Below, in pieces: positions 9,486-16,798 of a DNA stretch of 26,616 nucleotides. Position numbers and translations under genes: made by a program. The first letter of the stretch is position 1. Every line of letters starts with the position of its first letter. The notes beneath the pieces are model-generated. The model ran no database searches, was not told where the DNA came from, and saw only the letters and a list, made by a program, of their open reading frames with translations. The stretch spans positions 1 to 26,616 of the forward strand of contig MVRP01000044.1 in the NCBI GenBank assembly GCA_002067405.1. Direction: 5' to 3'. The stretch comes from Syntrophorhabdaceae bacterium PtaU1.Bin034 (GTDB taxonomy: Bacteria > Desulfobacterota_G > Syntrophorhabdia > Syntrophorhabdales > WCHB1-27).

Positions 9486-9999
9486 CCTTGGGAAAAAAAT
9501 TAGAGAGGAACGCAATAAAACAGGGCTGTCGCTCAAGCAGCTGGCAGATAAGGTGGGGATCAGCACGATGACCCTGCAGAGAATCGAGACCGGGAAGACA
9601 AGTCCGTCGGTGTCCGTTCTCTCCCAGATTGCGATTCACCTGAAGCAGTCCCTCGTCAACTTCATCCAAGAGGAAAAGCCCAAAATAAGGATACTGAGAA
9701 AAGAAGATCAATCCGTAATTGAATCGTCGGGACGACGAATCCAGGTAATCGCATCGGATGGAGTGATTGACGGCATGCTTGTAAACCTCAGCGAGGTGGA
9801 CTTTATCGATCCCCACACGGAAGATGGTTGGTCCCTCGTCTATGTCCTTGAGGGAAAGGCGATAATCGAACACGACGGCACGGAATACGTCATAGACGCG
9901 GGTGATGCGCTTTACTACGATTCCCGATATCCGCATTCCATAAAAGCACTCGATAAGACCCACAGGGTTCTCAGCATTTTTTTCAAGGGAAAGACGTGA
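9478..9999 (+). CDS. XRE-type helix-turn-helix regulator with C-terminal cupin sensor
   Basis: This 173-residue protein has an N-terminal XRE helix-turn-helix at about residues 5-60 (KIREERNKTGLSLKQLADKV, then STMTLQRIETGKTSPSVSVL). A cupin beta-barrel follows at about 95-170, including GWSLVYVLEGKAIIEHDG and a DAGDALYYDSRYPHSI metal-site-like segment. The start is GTG at 9478, overlapping the MFS stop by 8 bases, with a GAGAGGTGGA ribosome region upstream. Regulators of this type sense small ligands through the cupin and usually control neighbouring metabolic genes. It is the only regulator in the 1-15.7 kb cluster and is the natural candidate for controlling it. No operator was identified. 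Confidence 0.92.
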   Translation: MLDLGKKIREERNKTGLSLKQLADKVGISTMTLQRIETGKTSPSVSVLSQIAIHLKQSLVNFIQEEKPKIRILRKEDQSVIESSGRRIQVIASDGVIDGMLVNLSEVDFIDPHTEDGWSLVYVLEGKAIIEHDGTEYVIDAGDALYYDSRYPHSIKALDKTHRVLSIFFKGKT

Positions 10000-10041
10000 G
10001 AGGTTGCCTCACAGAACGACCGGCTTGTAAAGGAGGAGGAA

Positions 10042-11190
10042 ATGAATTTTGCGTTAACTGAGGAACAGGAATTCTTTCAGAAAACAATAAGGGACACCGT
10101 CGACCGGATGATTGTTCCGAAGGCCAGGGAGATTGATGAAAAGGACGAATTTCCCACGCAATTATGGAAGGACTTTTCCGCTCTCGGCTACCTTGGCATT
10201 CGCTACCCCGAGTCCGTTGGCGGCATGAACGCGGACAAGATCATGTGCATGATGTTTTGGGAAGAAGTGGCCCGAGGATCGGTAGGCTTCTCTCAAAGCG
10301 TCAATCAAAACGCCATGATGGGGACACATTTCGTCTACCGGTACGGAAGCGATGCAATAAAGGAGCGATGCCTGTATCCCGCTATGCGGGGAGAAAAGAT
10401 CACGACCATCTGTTTTACCGAGGACCAGTCAGGCTCAGACCTCGCCGGCACCAGGACCACCGCCGTAAGAGACGGGGATGGATGGCGGATCAATGGGACC
10501 AAGCAATGGATCACCAACGGACCCATTTGTGATTTCTGCACCGTGTTGGCCACGACTGACCCTGGAAAAGGCTTGAAAGGGCTGAAATTCTTTCTTGTGG
10601 AGAAAGGGACACCCGGATTTTCGCCGGGACAGATACTTCACAAGGTCGGGTGTCATGGTACGGTCACGGGAGAGCTGGTTTTTGATAACGTTTTGGTTCC
10701 TTACGAAAACCTGCTTGGCCTCGAGAATGAAAACAGTATGGCCGCGGTGAGCGAGATTTTTAGCGAAGTGAGATTAATGGTAGGGGCAAGTGCACTCGGT
10801 GTTGCAAAGGCAGCCTATGCGGAGGCGCTGGAATTCGTGAAGAAACGGATGGCTTTCGGAAAACCGATCGGCAGCTTTCAGCTCATCCGGGAAAAGCTGG
10901 CAAACATGGATACGGAAATGAACGCCGCGAGATTGATGGTATATTACGGCGCCTGGCTGCTTCAAAACGGCATGGACGCGACAATGGCTGCTGCCGAGGC
11001 GAAGCTGTTTGCAAGTGAGGTCTGCCTGAAGGTGGTAGATGAGCTGACCAGGATTTACGGCGGAAACGCTATGGCCCACGAGTACGCACCTCAGCGGTAT
11101 TTCAGGGATTCCCGTCTATTCCTTTACGGCGGCGGGACGCACGAGGTGTTGAGAGACTTTATAGGGAAGACGCTTATTGGAAAGCTATGA
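10042..11190 (+). CDS. Acyl-CoA dehydrogenase family flavoprotein
   Basis: This 382-residue FAD enzyme is expected to oxidise an acyl-CoA between alpha and beta carbons, or run the reverse reaction, and pass electrons to ETF. The ETF genes lie downstream. Family motifs are CFTEDQSGSDLAGTRTTA (124-141), KQWITNG (154-160), RMAFGKPIGSFQ (269-280) and the C-terminal YGGNAMAHEYAPQRYFRDSR (339-358). In the last motif the position of the usual catalytic Glu (YEGT in MCAD) is Gly364 (LYGGGTHE). The alternative position used by isovaleryl-CoA dehydrogenase, directly before Arg244, is Val243, with Glu242 one residue away. The catalytic base is therefore unclear. AAAGGAGGAGG precedes the ATG. The family call is firm; substrate and direction are unknown. 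Confidence 0.93.
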   Translation: MNFALTEEQEFFQKTIRDTVDRMIVPKAREIDEKDEFPTQLWKDFSALGYLGIRYPESVGGMNADKIMCMMFWEEVARGSVGFSQSVNQNAMMGTHFVYRYGSDAIKERCLYPAMRGEKITTICFTEDQSGSDLAGTRTTAVRDGDGWRINGTKQWITNGPICDFCTVLATTDPGKGLKGLKFFLVEKGTPGFSPGQILHKVGCHGTVTGELVFDNVLVPYENLLGLENENSMAAVSEIFSEVRLMVGASALGVAKAAYAEALEFVKKRMAFGKPIGSFQLIREKLANMDTEMNAARLMVYYGAWLLQNGMDATMAAAEAKLFASEVCLKVVDELTRIYGGNAMAHEYAPQRYFRDSRLFLYGGGTHEVLRDFIGKTLIGKL

Positions 11191-11252
11191 TTGATCGTGA
11201 GACAGCGACGTTGCGTTCGCTCATCGAGGGCTTCAGATCATTACTGCGTTGA
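11187..11252 (+). CDS. Possible 21-codon leader ORF before the MeaB-type gene
   Basis: An ATG at 11187 overlaps the acyl-CoA dehydrogenase stop as ATGA and opens a 21-residue frame, MIDRETATLRSLIEGFRSLL plus a final Arg. It ends with TGA at 11250-11252, just before the AGGAGGA ribosome site (11257-11263) of the next gene. It may carry ribosomes across the gap and so couple translation of dehydrogenase and chaperone. It may also be a chance frame or the remnant of a lost gene. No family is recognised. Confidence 0.25.
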   Translation: MIDRETATLRSLIEGFRSLLR

Positions 11253-11268
11253 AAAGAGGAGGATTGGT

Positions 11269-12228
11269 GTGCTGAATCTGGCTGAGAGAATTATCCGGGG
11301 TGACGAGAGGAGTGGCGCCAGGCTTATCAGCCTCATCGAGGCCAGAGACCGAAGGGGTTATGAGGAGCTTACACGACTTCTTTCCTATATCAACCGGGCA
11401 CATGTAGTGGGGGTTACCGGCCCCGCCGGCGCAGGAAAGAGTACATTGATCAGCCAGGTGGCGAGCCGTCTCCACAAGCAGGAAAAAAAACTTGGCATTA
11501 TTGCAATAGACCCCACCAGCCTCCACAGCCGGGGTGCCCTGTTGGGAGATCGTTTTCGAATGAAGGAAGCTGAAGATACAGGAGACATTTTTATTCGTTC
11601 GATGGCGGATAGGGATCAGCCCGGTGGCGTGTGTCATGCGGCTCTCGGAGCCGTATATGTAATGGAAGCCCTTGGAAAGGACGTCGTAATAGTCGAGAGC
11701 GTGGGCGCAGGCCAATCGGATAAAGCACTTTTCTACTTATGCGACACTATTGTCACCGTCTTTACCCCGGAATTCGGAGACGAACTGCAGTTACTGAAGG
11801 CAGGGCTTCTGGAGATTGGCGATATGGTCGTGCTGAATAAATGTGACAAGCCCGGTGCAGAAGACGCAATGGGTGCTTTGTCTGCTCATATACCGGTGAA
11901 AACAGAAGGAGAATGGTCGCCTCCCATCCTTCTTACAAAAGCACACGCCGGCGAGGGGATCGATGAGTGCGTCTCGGCAATCGAGCGCCGATGGGACTTT
12001 CTTCAGAAAGATGGAAGAACACCGGAGAGCAGGAGACAGAAAATCACCATGTTCGTAATGACCCTTTTGAAAGAGGAGTTATGGAGGCGCTTTGCCGGGA
12101 TATGTGCCAACGACAGGGAGTATGAACGGATCATGGGTGAGGCGCAGTCGAATGTTATTGACCCTTATACCGCCATAGAGCGCATTGCTGACAGTGCAGA
12201 AACAAGACTTCGGAGGGGAACGCAATAA
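11269..12228 (+). CDS. meaB: MeaB/ArgK-type G-protein chaperone of the B12 mutase
   Basis: This 319-residue P-loop GTPase gates cofactor loading and protects adenosylcobalamin mutases. The Walker A sequence GPAGAGKST is at about residues 51-59. IIAIDPTS, GALLGDRFRM, FIRSMADR, VESVGAGQSD and the guanine-specificity NKCD follow in the family order. I place the start at GTG 11269 because AGGAGGA ends 5 bases upstream and the protein then begins with the family-typical LAERIIRGDERSGARLI. The same frame is open up to a TTG at 11191, but the extra 26 residues look non-native. The gene sits about 9 kb from the mutase genes yet in the same gene run, which supports one functional cluster. Typical members read VETVGVGQSE; the variant here is VESVGAGQSD. 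Confidence 0.92.
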   Translation: MLNLAERIIRGDERSGARLISLIEARDRRGYEELTRLLSYINRAHVVGVTGPAGAGKSTLISQVASRLHKQEKKLGIIAIDPTSLHSRGALLGDRFRMKEAEDTGDIFIRSMADRDQPGGVCHAALGAVYVMEALGKDVVIVESVGAGQSDKALFYLCDTIVTVFTPEFGDELQLLKAGLLEIGDMVVLNKCDKPGAEDAMGALSAHIPVKTEGEWSPPILLTKAHAGEGIDECVSAIERRWDFLQKDGRTPESRRQKITMFVMTLLKEELWRRFAGICANDREYERIMGEAQSNVIDPYTAIERIADSAETRLRRGTQ

Positions 12229-12322
12229 CGTAAGTTATGGGGTGGTAAGTAAGCTGACGGCTGCGAGACGATGACACGGGTACGTCACGGTTGTTCAGAT
12301 CAGTCTCTAGGAGGAGAAGCAT

Positions 12323-13105
12323 ATGAATATAGTTGTTTTGGCGAAGCAGGTTCCGGATGCTGAGGCCATCATAGAAATTGCCGGTGATGGCCAAAGCCTT
12401 AAGATCGAACAGAAATTTACGGTGAACGTGTTTGACGAGTTCGCCATGGAAGAAGCGATTCGGCAGAGGGAAAAGAACGGAGGCAAGGTAAGGGTAATTA
12501 CACTGGGCACCGGGAAAGCGACAGAGGCATTGAGAACAGGGATAGCCATGGGCGCGGATGAAGCTGTCCTGCTCGAGGACCCGGCTTTTTTGAATGGAGA
12601 CGGGTACGCCACCGCGCTCGCACTGAGTCGGGCAACTGCCTTGGAACCTTTTGACGTTATCCTGTGCGGCAAACAGGCGATTGACGACGACCGCGGGGAA
12701 GTTGGCGCGATGGTTGCACAGTTTCTGGAAATTCCGCACGTAGGGGGAATCGTGAAACTTGACGTTAATGACGGCAAGGCAGTGGCCGAATGTCTTGTCG
12801 ATGGGGCAAAAAAGACCCTCGAAGTGCCGCTCCCGGCAGTATTTACCGCCCAGAAAGGTCTGAATGAACCGCGTGTGCCACTTATCACCGGAGTAATGAA
12901 GGCAATGAAGGCAACAATCACTCGGATAACACCGGACCGGATAGGCGTATCGCCGGAGGAAGTGGGAACAGCGGGATCGAAAGTAAAAGTAGAAAGATAT
13001 CTACCGCCCAAGAAAAGGGCTGCGGTGAAGATGCTGTCTGGCGAACCGAAAGAGGCTGCGGCTGAAGCGGTGAGAATTATCATGGACGTGGAACGTATAC
13101 TTTAG
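12323..13105 (+). CDS. etfB: Electron transfer flavoprotein beta subunit
   Basis: This 260-residue protein is the smaller ETF subunit, which binds AMP (or a second FAD in bifurcating types) and docks with acyl-CoA dehydrogenases. Family features are the N-terminal VLAKQVPDAEAIIEI, the TVNVFDEFAMEEA motif, the CGKQAIDDDRGEVGAMVAQF segment, and the recognition-loop region VFTAQKGLNEPR with the following GVMKAMKA. It has the normal length. GGAGGAGAAG precedes the ATG. It heads an etfB-etfA-fixC-fixX set that matches fixABCX in order. By eye I cannot decide whether it is the bifurcating (FAD) or the classical (AMP) form. Confidence 0.93.
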   Translation: MNIVVLAKQVPDAEAIIEIAGDGQSLKIEQKFTVNVFDEFAMEEAIRQREKNGGKVRVITLGTGKATEALRTGIAMGADEAVLLEDPAFLNGDGYATALALSRATALEPFDVILCGKQAIDDDRGEVGAMVAQFLEIPHVGGIVKLDVNDGKAVAECLVDGAKKTLEVPLPAVFTAQKGLNEPRVPLITGVMKAMKATITRITPDRIGVSPEEVGTAGSKVKVERYLPPKKRAAVKMLSGEPKEAAAEAVRIIMDVERIL

Positions 13106-13114
13106 GGGGCAAAA

Positions 13115-14092
13115 ATGGAGAACTTGCTACTATTCATCGAAACAAAAGATAACGAGCCCAAGAAGGCCTGCCTGGAGCTGCTTAGCGAGGCAAAGAGGCT
13201 CAAAAATGAAGGTAAATTCAAGGTCCATGCGGTAGTGATGGGAAAACCCTCAGAAGACCTCAAGAATAAGGTCCGGCCGTACGTCGATATCCTGGTCGGT
13301 ATTTCCGATCCTGTCCTTGAGCAATATACACCCGAAGCTTTTGCCGCGGCCCTTGCCGCTTATGCGAGAGAGATAACTCCGCAGTTGATCCTTTCCTCGG
13401 CAACCCAGGTGGGGAGGGATTTTATGCCGAGGGTAGCGGTGCTTTTTGGAGCAGGGATTGCCTCCGATGTCACGGCCGTTGATTGGTCGAGAGATCCTGT
13501 CAAATTCGTGCGACCGGTATACGGCGGAAAGGTACTTTCAGAGGTATCATTCAGCAGCTATCCGGGTGTTGTGACAGTGAGGCCAAATGCATTTGTCAAG
13601 GAGGAGCCGGGTGCAGACATTGGGGACTATGCGGAAAAAGTGGTGGGTGTCCATGCCGACCAAGTGAAAACAAAAGTCCTCAATATAAGCGAGCCCACGA
13701 AAGGCAAAATGGACCTGATCGAGGCAGACATCATAGTCGCCGGTGGGAGAGGATTGAAATCAGCCGAAAACTTCGCCATGCTGGAAGAACTCGCCGATGT
13801 TATCGGAGGGGCTGTCGGGGCCGCGAGATCAGTGGTAGACGCGAAATGGCGGGATCAGGAAGAACAGGTCGGAAAGAGCGGTAAGACTGTTTCGCCGAAG
13901 CTCTATATAGCCGCCGGTATTTCAGGTGCAGTTCACCATATCATGGGAATGGATACTTCGAAGGTGGTAGTAGCGATCAATACAGACCCGAATGCTATTA
14001 TCTTCAATTATGCCGACTATGGCATTGTCGGTGATTTCGCAGAAGTCGTTCCCCCTATGACCGAAGAGTTCAAGAAAAGACTGGGCAGATAA
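13115..14092 (+). CDS. etfA: Electron transfer flavoprotein alpha subunit
   Basis: This 325-residue FAD-binding ETF subunit pairs with the preceding gene product to carry electrons from acyl-CoA dehydrogenase to the FixC-type oxidoreductase. The C-terminal FAD domain contains AGGRGLKSAENF (209-220), GAARSVVDAKW (235-245), QVGKSGKTVSPKLYIAAGIS (251-270) and DPNAIIFNYADYGIVGD (291-307). In the FAD loop it reads GKSGK where GQTGK is usual, and GAVHHIMGM where GAIQHLAGM is usual. These are moderate deviations within the family. AGGGGGC lies before the ATG, 9 bases after the etfB stop. Confidence 0.93.
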   Translation: MENLLLFIETKDNEPKKACLELLSEAKRLKNEGKFKVHAVVMGKPSEDLKNKVRPYVDILVGISDPVLEQYTPEAFAAALAAYAREITPQLILSSATQVGRDFMPRVAVLFGAGIASDVTAVDWSRDPVKFVRPVYGGKVLSEVSFSSYPGVVTVRPNAFVKEEPGADIGDYAEKVVGVHADQVKTKVLNISEPTKGKMDLIEADIIVAGGRGLKSAENFAMLEELADVIGGAVGAARSVVDAKWRDQEEQVGKSGKTVSPKLYIAAGISGAVHHIMGMDTSKVVVAINTDPNAIIFNYADYGIVGDFAEVVPPMTEEFKKRLGR

Positions 14093-14095
14093 TCT

Positions 14096-15385
14096 ATGGA
14101 TAAATTCGATGCGGTCATTGTCGGGGGCGGGCTGGCCGGCTTGGCAGCAGCCTACAGGCTTGCAGACGCGGGCAGGCAGGTGATCCTCCTGGAAAGAGGC
14201 GATGCTCCGGGCAGCAAGAATGTCACAGGCGGAAGGATATACCTCTCGCCGATACGCCATCTCCTGCCCGGACTGTTTGACGACGCTCCCTTTGAACGGC
14301 AAGTCGTGAAGGAGATATTGACCATCACTGACGAGAAGAGCGCGACCCGGATAGAATACACGCACGACAAATGGCGGGAAGCACCTTTCATGAGCCACAC
14401 AGTGCTCCGGGCACGGTTCGATAATTGGCTTTCAGAGAAGGTTATGGAGAAGGGCGCTTTCATTATCCCCAGGCGACGGGTTGATGATCTTCTATGGGAG
14501 GACGGACGAGTCGCGGGGGTGCGTGCAGGCACCGAAGAAATACCCGCGCAGGTGGTCATTGCAGCGGACGGGGCACTTTCTTTTATGGCGGAGAAAGCGA
14601 ACATGAGGCAACCGCTTATTCCCGGGAATTATGCCGTCGCGGTCAAGGAAGTTTACTCGCTGGGCAGTGATGCGATAGAGGAGCGATTCGGGGTAGGTCC
14701 GGGAGAAGGAGCGGCAAACCTTTTCATGGGTTCCGTGACCAACGGCCTCTTCGGCGGAGGCTTCCTTTATACCAACATCGACAGCCTGTCAGTAGGTATT
14801 GTCATCGGCATCAACGCACTGGCCGAGGCCAAACAGGCAGCAAGCTTGCCTGAGCTTGTAGCACAGTTCGAATCGAGACCCGAAATACAACGGTATATAA
14901 AGGGTGCGGAGCTTAAGGAGTACTCCGCTCACGTGATAACGGAAGCCGGTATCAACGGTATTTCGCGCCTCTCTATGCCCGGGATGCTCGTTGTCGGAGA
15001 TGCAGCCGGTTTTGCATTGAACATGGGCGTGACGGTGAGGGGCATGGAGTTCGCCATAGCATCAGGGGTGACAGCCGCGGAAGTCGTGGATGAGGCATTA
15101 AAAAAAGGGGATTTCTCAAGTCAATCACTTTCCCTGTACGACAGACGGATGAAGGAAAGCTTCGTAATCAAAGATATGGAGACATTCCGCCACTCCCGCG
15201 ACATCCTCGAAAACCCGAGGCTGTTTACTGTCTATCCGCGTTTTATATCCAACCTTCTCGGCGCTGTCTTTGAGGTGAACAGCGAGCCTAAGAAAGGTCT
15301 CTACCGGACGGCCAGTGAGATAGCCCGAACATACGTAGCTAATTGGGAAGGATTTAAAGATTTTCTCTCCTTCAGGAAGGTGTGA
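14096..15385 (+). CDS. fixC: FixC-type ETF:quinone oxidoreductase
   Basis: This 429-residue flavoprotein transfers electrons from ETF to the quinone pool. The Rossmann motif VGGGLAGLAAAYRLADAG begins at residue 9, followed by LLERG and the family-typical NVTGGRIY segment. The second FAD motif VVGDAAGFALNMGVTVRGME and a following FAIASG near residue 300 are diagnostic for FixC/EtfQO-like proteins. It is shorter than mitochondrial ETF-QO because the Fe-S domain is on the next gene. It starts 3 bases after the etfA stop and its TGA overlaps the start of the ferredoxin gene. It is probably associated peripherally with the membrane. Confidence 0.92.
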   Translation: MDKFDAVIVGGGLAGLAAAYRLADAGRQVILLERGDAPGSKNVTGGRIYLSPIRHLLPGLFDDAPFERQVVKEILTITDEKSATRIEYTHDKWREAPFMSHTVLRARFDNWLSEKVMEKGAFIIPRRRVDDLLWEDGRVAGVRAGTEEIPAQVVIAADGALSFMAEKANMRQPLIPGNYAVAVKEVYSLGSDAIEERFGVGPGEGAANLFMGSVTNGLFGGGFLYTNIDSLSVGIVIGINALAEAKQAASLPELVAQFESRPEIQRYIKGAELKEYSAHVITEAGINGISRLSMPGMLVVGDAAGFALNMGVTVRGMEFAIASGVTAAEVVDEALKKGDFSSQSLSLYDRRMKESFVIKDMETFRHSRDILENPRLFTVYPRFISNLLGAVFEVNSEPKKGLYRTASEIARTYVANWEGFKDFLSFRKV

Positions 15386-15663
15386 TGATGACCGTTGAAG
15401 AGAAGTTGACGCGGAACATGATAAGGAATGCTCAGAAAAGCCACATACGACTGGACCGGAATATCTGTAGCAGCTGCAGGAAAAAGATCTGCATTTCGGT
15501 CTGCCCGGCCCATCTTTACTCGCAAAGCGAAGAGACGGGAGAAGTTGTGGTCGAATACGCCGGGTGCCTGGAATGTGGGACATGTATGATCGCCTGCAGG
15601 GCAAAATCGGTTTCATGGGGCTATCCGGAAGACGGGTTCGGCGTGCAGTATCGCTACGGCTGA
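15385..15663 (+). CDS. fixX: FixX-type ferredoxin-like protein
   Basis: This is a 92-residue Fe-S partner of FixC. Two cysteine groups are visible: C28-x2-C31-x4-C36-x3-C40-Pro and C61-x2-C64-x2-C67-x3-C71. This is enough for two [4Fe-4S] clusters, whereas the E. coli form keeps fewer cysteines. The C-terminal GFGVQYRYG is the characteristic FixX tail. ATG 15385 overlaps the fixC stop (TGATG) and AGGAAGG lies just upstream. ATG 15388 and GTG 15382 are alternatives in the same frame. It is the last gene of the cluster and is followed by a terminator. Confidence 0.93.
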   Translation: MMTVEEKLTRNMIRNAQKSHIRLDRNICSSCRKKICISVCPAHLYSQSEETGEVVVEYAGCLECGTCMIACRAKSVSWGYPEDGFGVQYRYG

Positions 15664-15684
15664 TGGAGGCAGAGGCCTTGATAT

Positions 15685-15704
15685 GCCCGGCCACCGGGCT
15701 TTTT
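15685..15704 (+). terminator. Rho-independent terminator of the catabolic/ETF cluster
   Basis: A six-pair G+C-only stem, GCCCGG / CCGGGC, with a CCA loop is followed directly by five T residues. It lies 21 bases after the fixX stop and marks the end of the co-oriented run. Confidence 0.85.
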
Positions 15705-15833
15705 GATATAATAGTGGCTGCGCTCTGTGCTCGGGGGAAGACAGGGCGGTACGGAATACGGGCTGTTTGCCCTCCGGCATGCTTACTTCCGGCTAATCTG
15801 GCCGGGCACAAAAATCCTCGTCGGTCACACAGC

Positions 15834-16409
15834 TCAAGCGTGGGGCGTGATCCCTTCTCTGAATATTCTTGCTTTTGTTAGGGAAGCGGACTCCAGGGGG
15901 TGGGAACGGGCTTTCAGCGCTCCGTGCCCTCCAAACAGTTTAACGAGCATGCGCTGATACCGGTTCTTCGCGAGGAAGACCTCCCATATGGCGTCCCTGT
16001 TGTGTTCCAGTGCAGCCAGCGCCTTCTTGAACGGCTCATGGTCCATCTCATCGGCACAGTCGATCAATCCGAACTCGGTGAGACTGTCATTCAGCACGGG
16101 CGATATGAGCAGTTTTCCTGCCGGAGTAAAGGCAAACACCTTCACATCGCGAAAGTTGTAATGGGAGGTGGGGTTTTCTATCTCGGGGAAGGCTGCTCCA
16201 CCCTTTTCTTTGATCCGGGATGCCGCGTCGTCGACGACGATCCGCACGAATTCCTTTTCCTCCAGGGGGTAGTTCAGCCCGCCGCCCACGATAAAGACCC
16301 TCCCTTCGGGTGTCGTCACCTTGAAATGACAGGAGGATTTGGGGACCGGGTAGAACTTGCCGGGCACCCACCAGGAATAGTGCACCCAGGCGTGCGGATT
16401 GTTCCTGAC
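15834..16409 (-). pseudogene. 5'-truncated cache-domain-like sensor fragment
   Basis: The minus strand is open from a stop at about 16410-16412 to the stop at 15834, giving about 190 residues. There is only a GTG (16385) and no ribosome site at the upstream end. The sequence begins inside a domain (HAWVHYSWWVPGKFYPVPKS), continues with KSSCHFKVTTPEGRVFIVGG and includes RDVKVFAFTPAGKLLISPVL. This resembles periplasmic single-cache sensor domains. No signal peptide or N-terminal membrane helix is left. The missing start coincides with the beginning of an unrelated fragment on the other strand at 16407, so the gene was probably cut by a rearrangement. The family assignment is tentative. Confidence 0.55.
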
Positions 16410-16718
16410 TCAAAGAAGAGCCTCGTCTTCTACAAATCGTCTGCCTCCGAAAAAGGCAAGATCATGCTCATGGTCGACGATAATATGTGGATTTATATGC
16501 CCGGCAACAGGCGCCCCATACGAATTTCGCCTCAGCAACAGATACTCGGCAGGGTGTCGAACGCCGACGTTGCAATGGTGGTATTCAACCTTGATTACAG
16601 CGTCGATTCGGTCAAGAACGGCAGGATCGACAACAAAGACGCGCTCAACATATCCCTCAAGGCAAGGACGGCCGGTACCGCGTACAGGTTCATCGACGTG
16701 ATTTGTTTCTTCACATAA
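16407..16718 (+). pseudogene. Fragment of an outer-membrane lipoprotein-sorting (LolA-like, COG2834-type) protein
   Basis: About 100 codons read KKSLVFYKSSASEKGKIMLM, then DDNMWIYMPGNRRPIRISPQ and SNADVAMVVFNLDYSVDSV. This is the central part of the TP_0789/COG2834 lipoprotein-sorting family, which normally carries a signal peptide and about 250 residues. Here the N-terminal part is missing and the C-terminus ends after YRFIDV with unrelated residues before a stop. No start codon with a ribosome site belongs to it. The longer open frame extending upstream to 15900 is the complement of the minus-strand cache fragment. It is a relic, not an active gene. Confidence 0.6.
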
Positions 16719-16719
16719 G

Positions 16720-16770
16720 TTGAAAATCCAGGAATTTATGTGTTATGTATAGTATATGTGCGACATCATA
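16720..16770 (+). promoter_or_regulatory. Possible promoter and PadR operator upstream of the PadR gene
   Basis: TTGAAA at 16720-16725 with a weak TATGTA-like -10 at 16744-16749 could form a promoter. The AT-rich stretch TATAGTATATG follows. A short perfect dyad, ATGT-GCG-ACAT, is at 16756-16766 and fits the ATGT/ACAT half-sites known for PadR-family operators. Autoregulation by the downstream PadR protein is inferred, not shown. Confidence 0.35.
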
Positions 16771-16798
16771 TGGTGGTAATTCAACATGGAGATGAGAT

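Noticed and set aside
11191..11268. Upstream TTG start for the MeaB-type gene
   Set aside because: The extra 26 residues do not fit the family, and a perfect AGGAGGA site directs initiation to GTG 11269.
15727..15957. Plus-strand 76-codon frame containing a HAYFRLIWPGTKILVGH-like stretch
   Set aside because: There is no ribosome site and no family recognised, and it overlaps the end of the cache-like fragment. It is probably chance or a relic too short to name.
15900..16406. Upstream part of a plus-strand frame leading into the lipoprotein-sorting fragment
   Set aside because: It is the complement of the cache-like minus-strand fragment and shows no family pattern; only the part after 16407 matches the sorting family.
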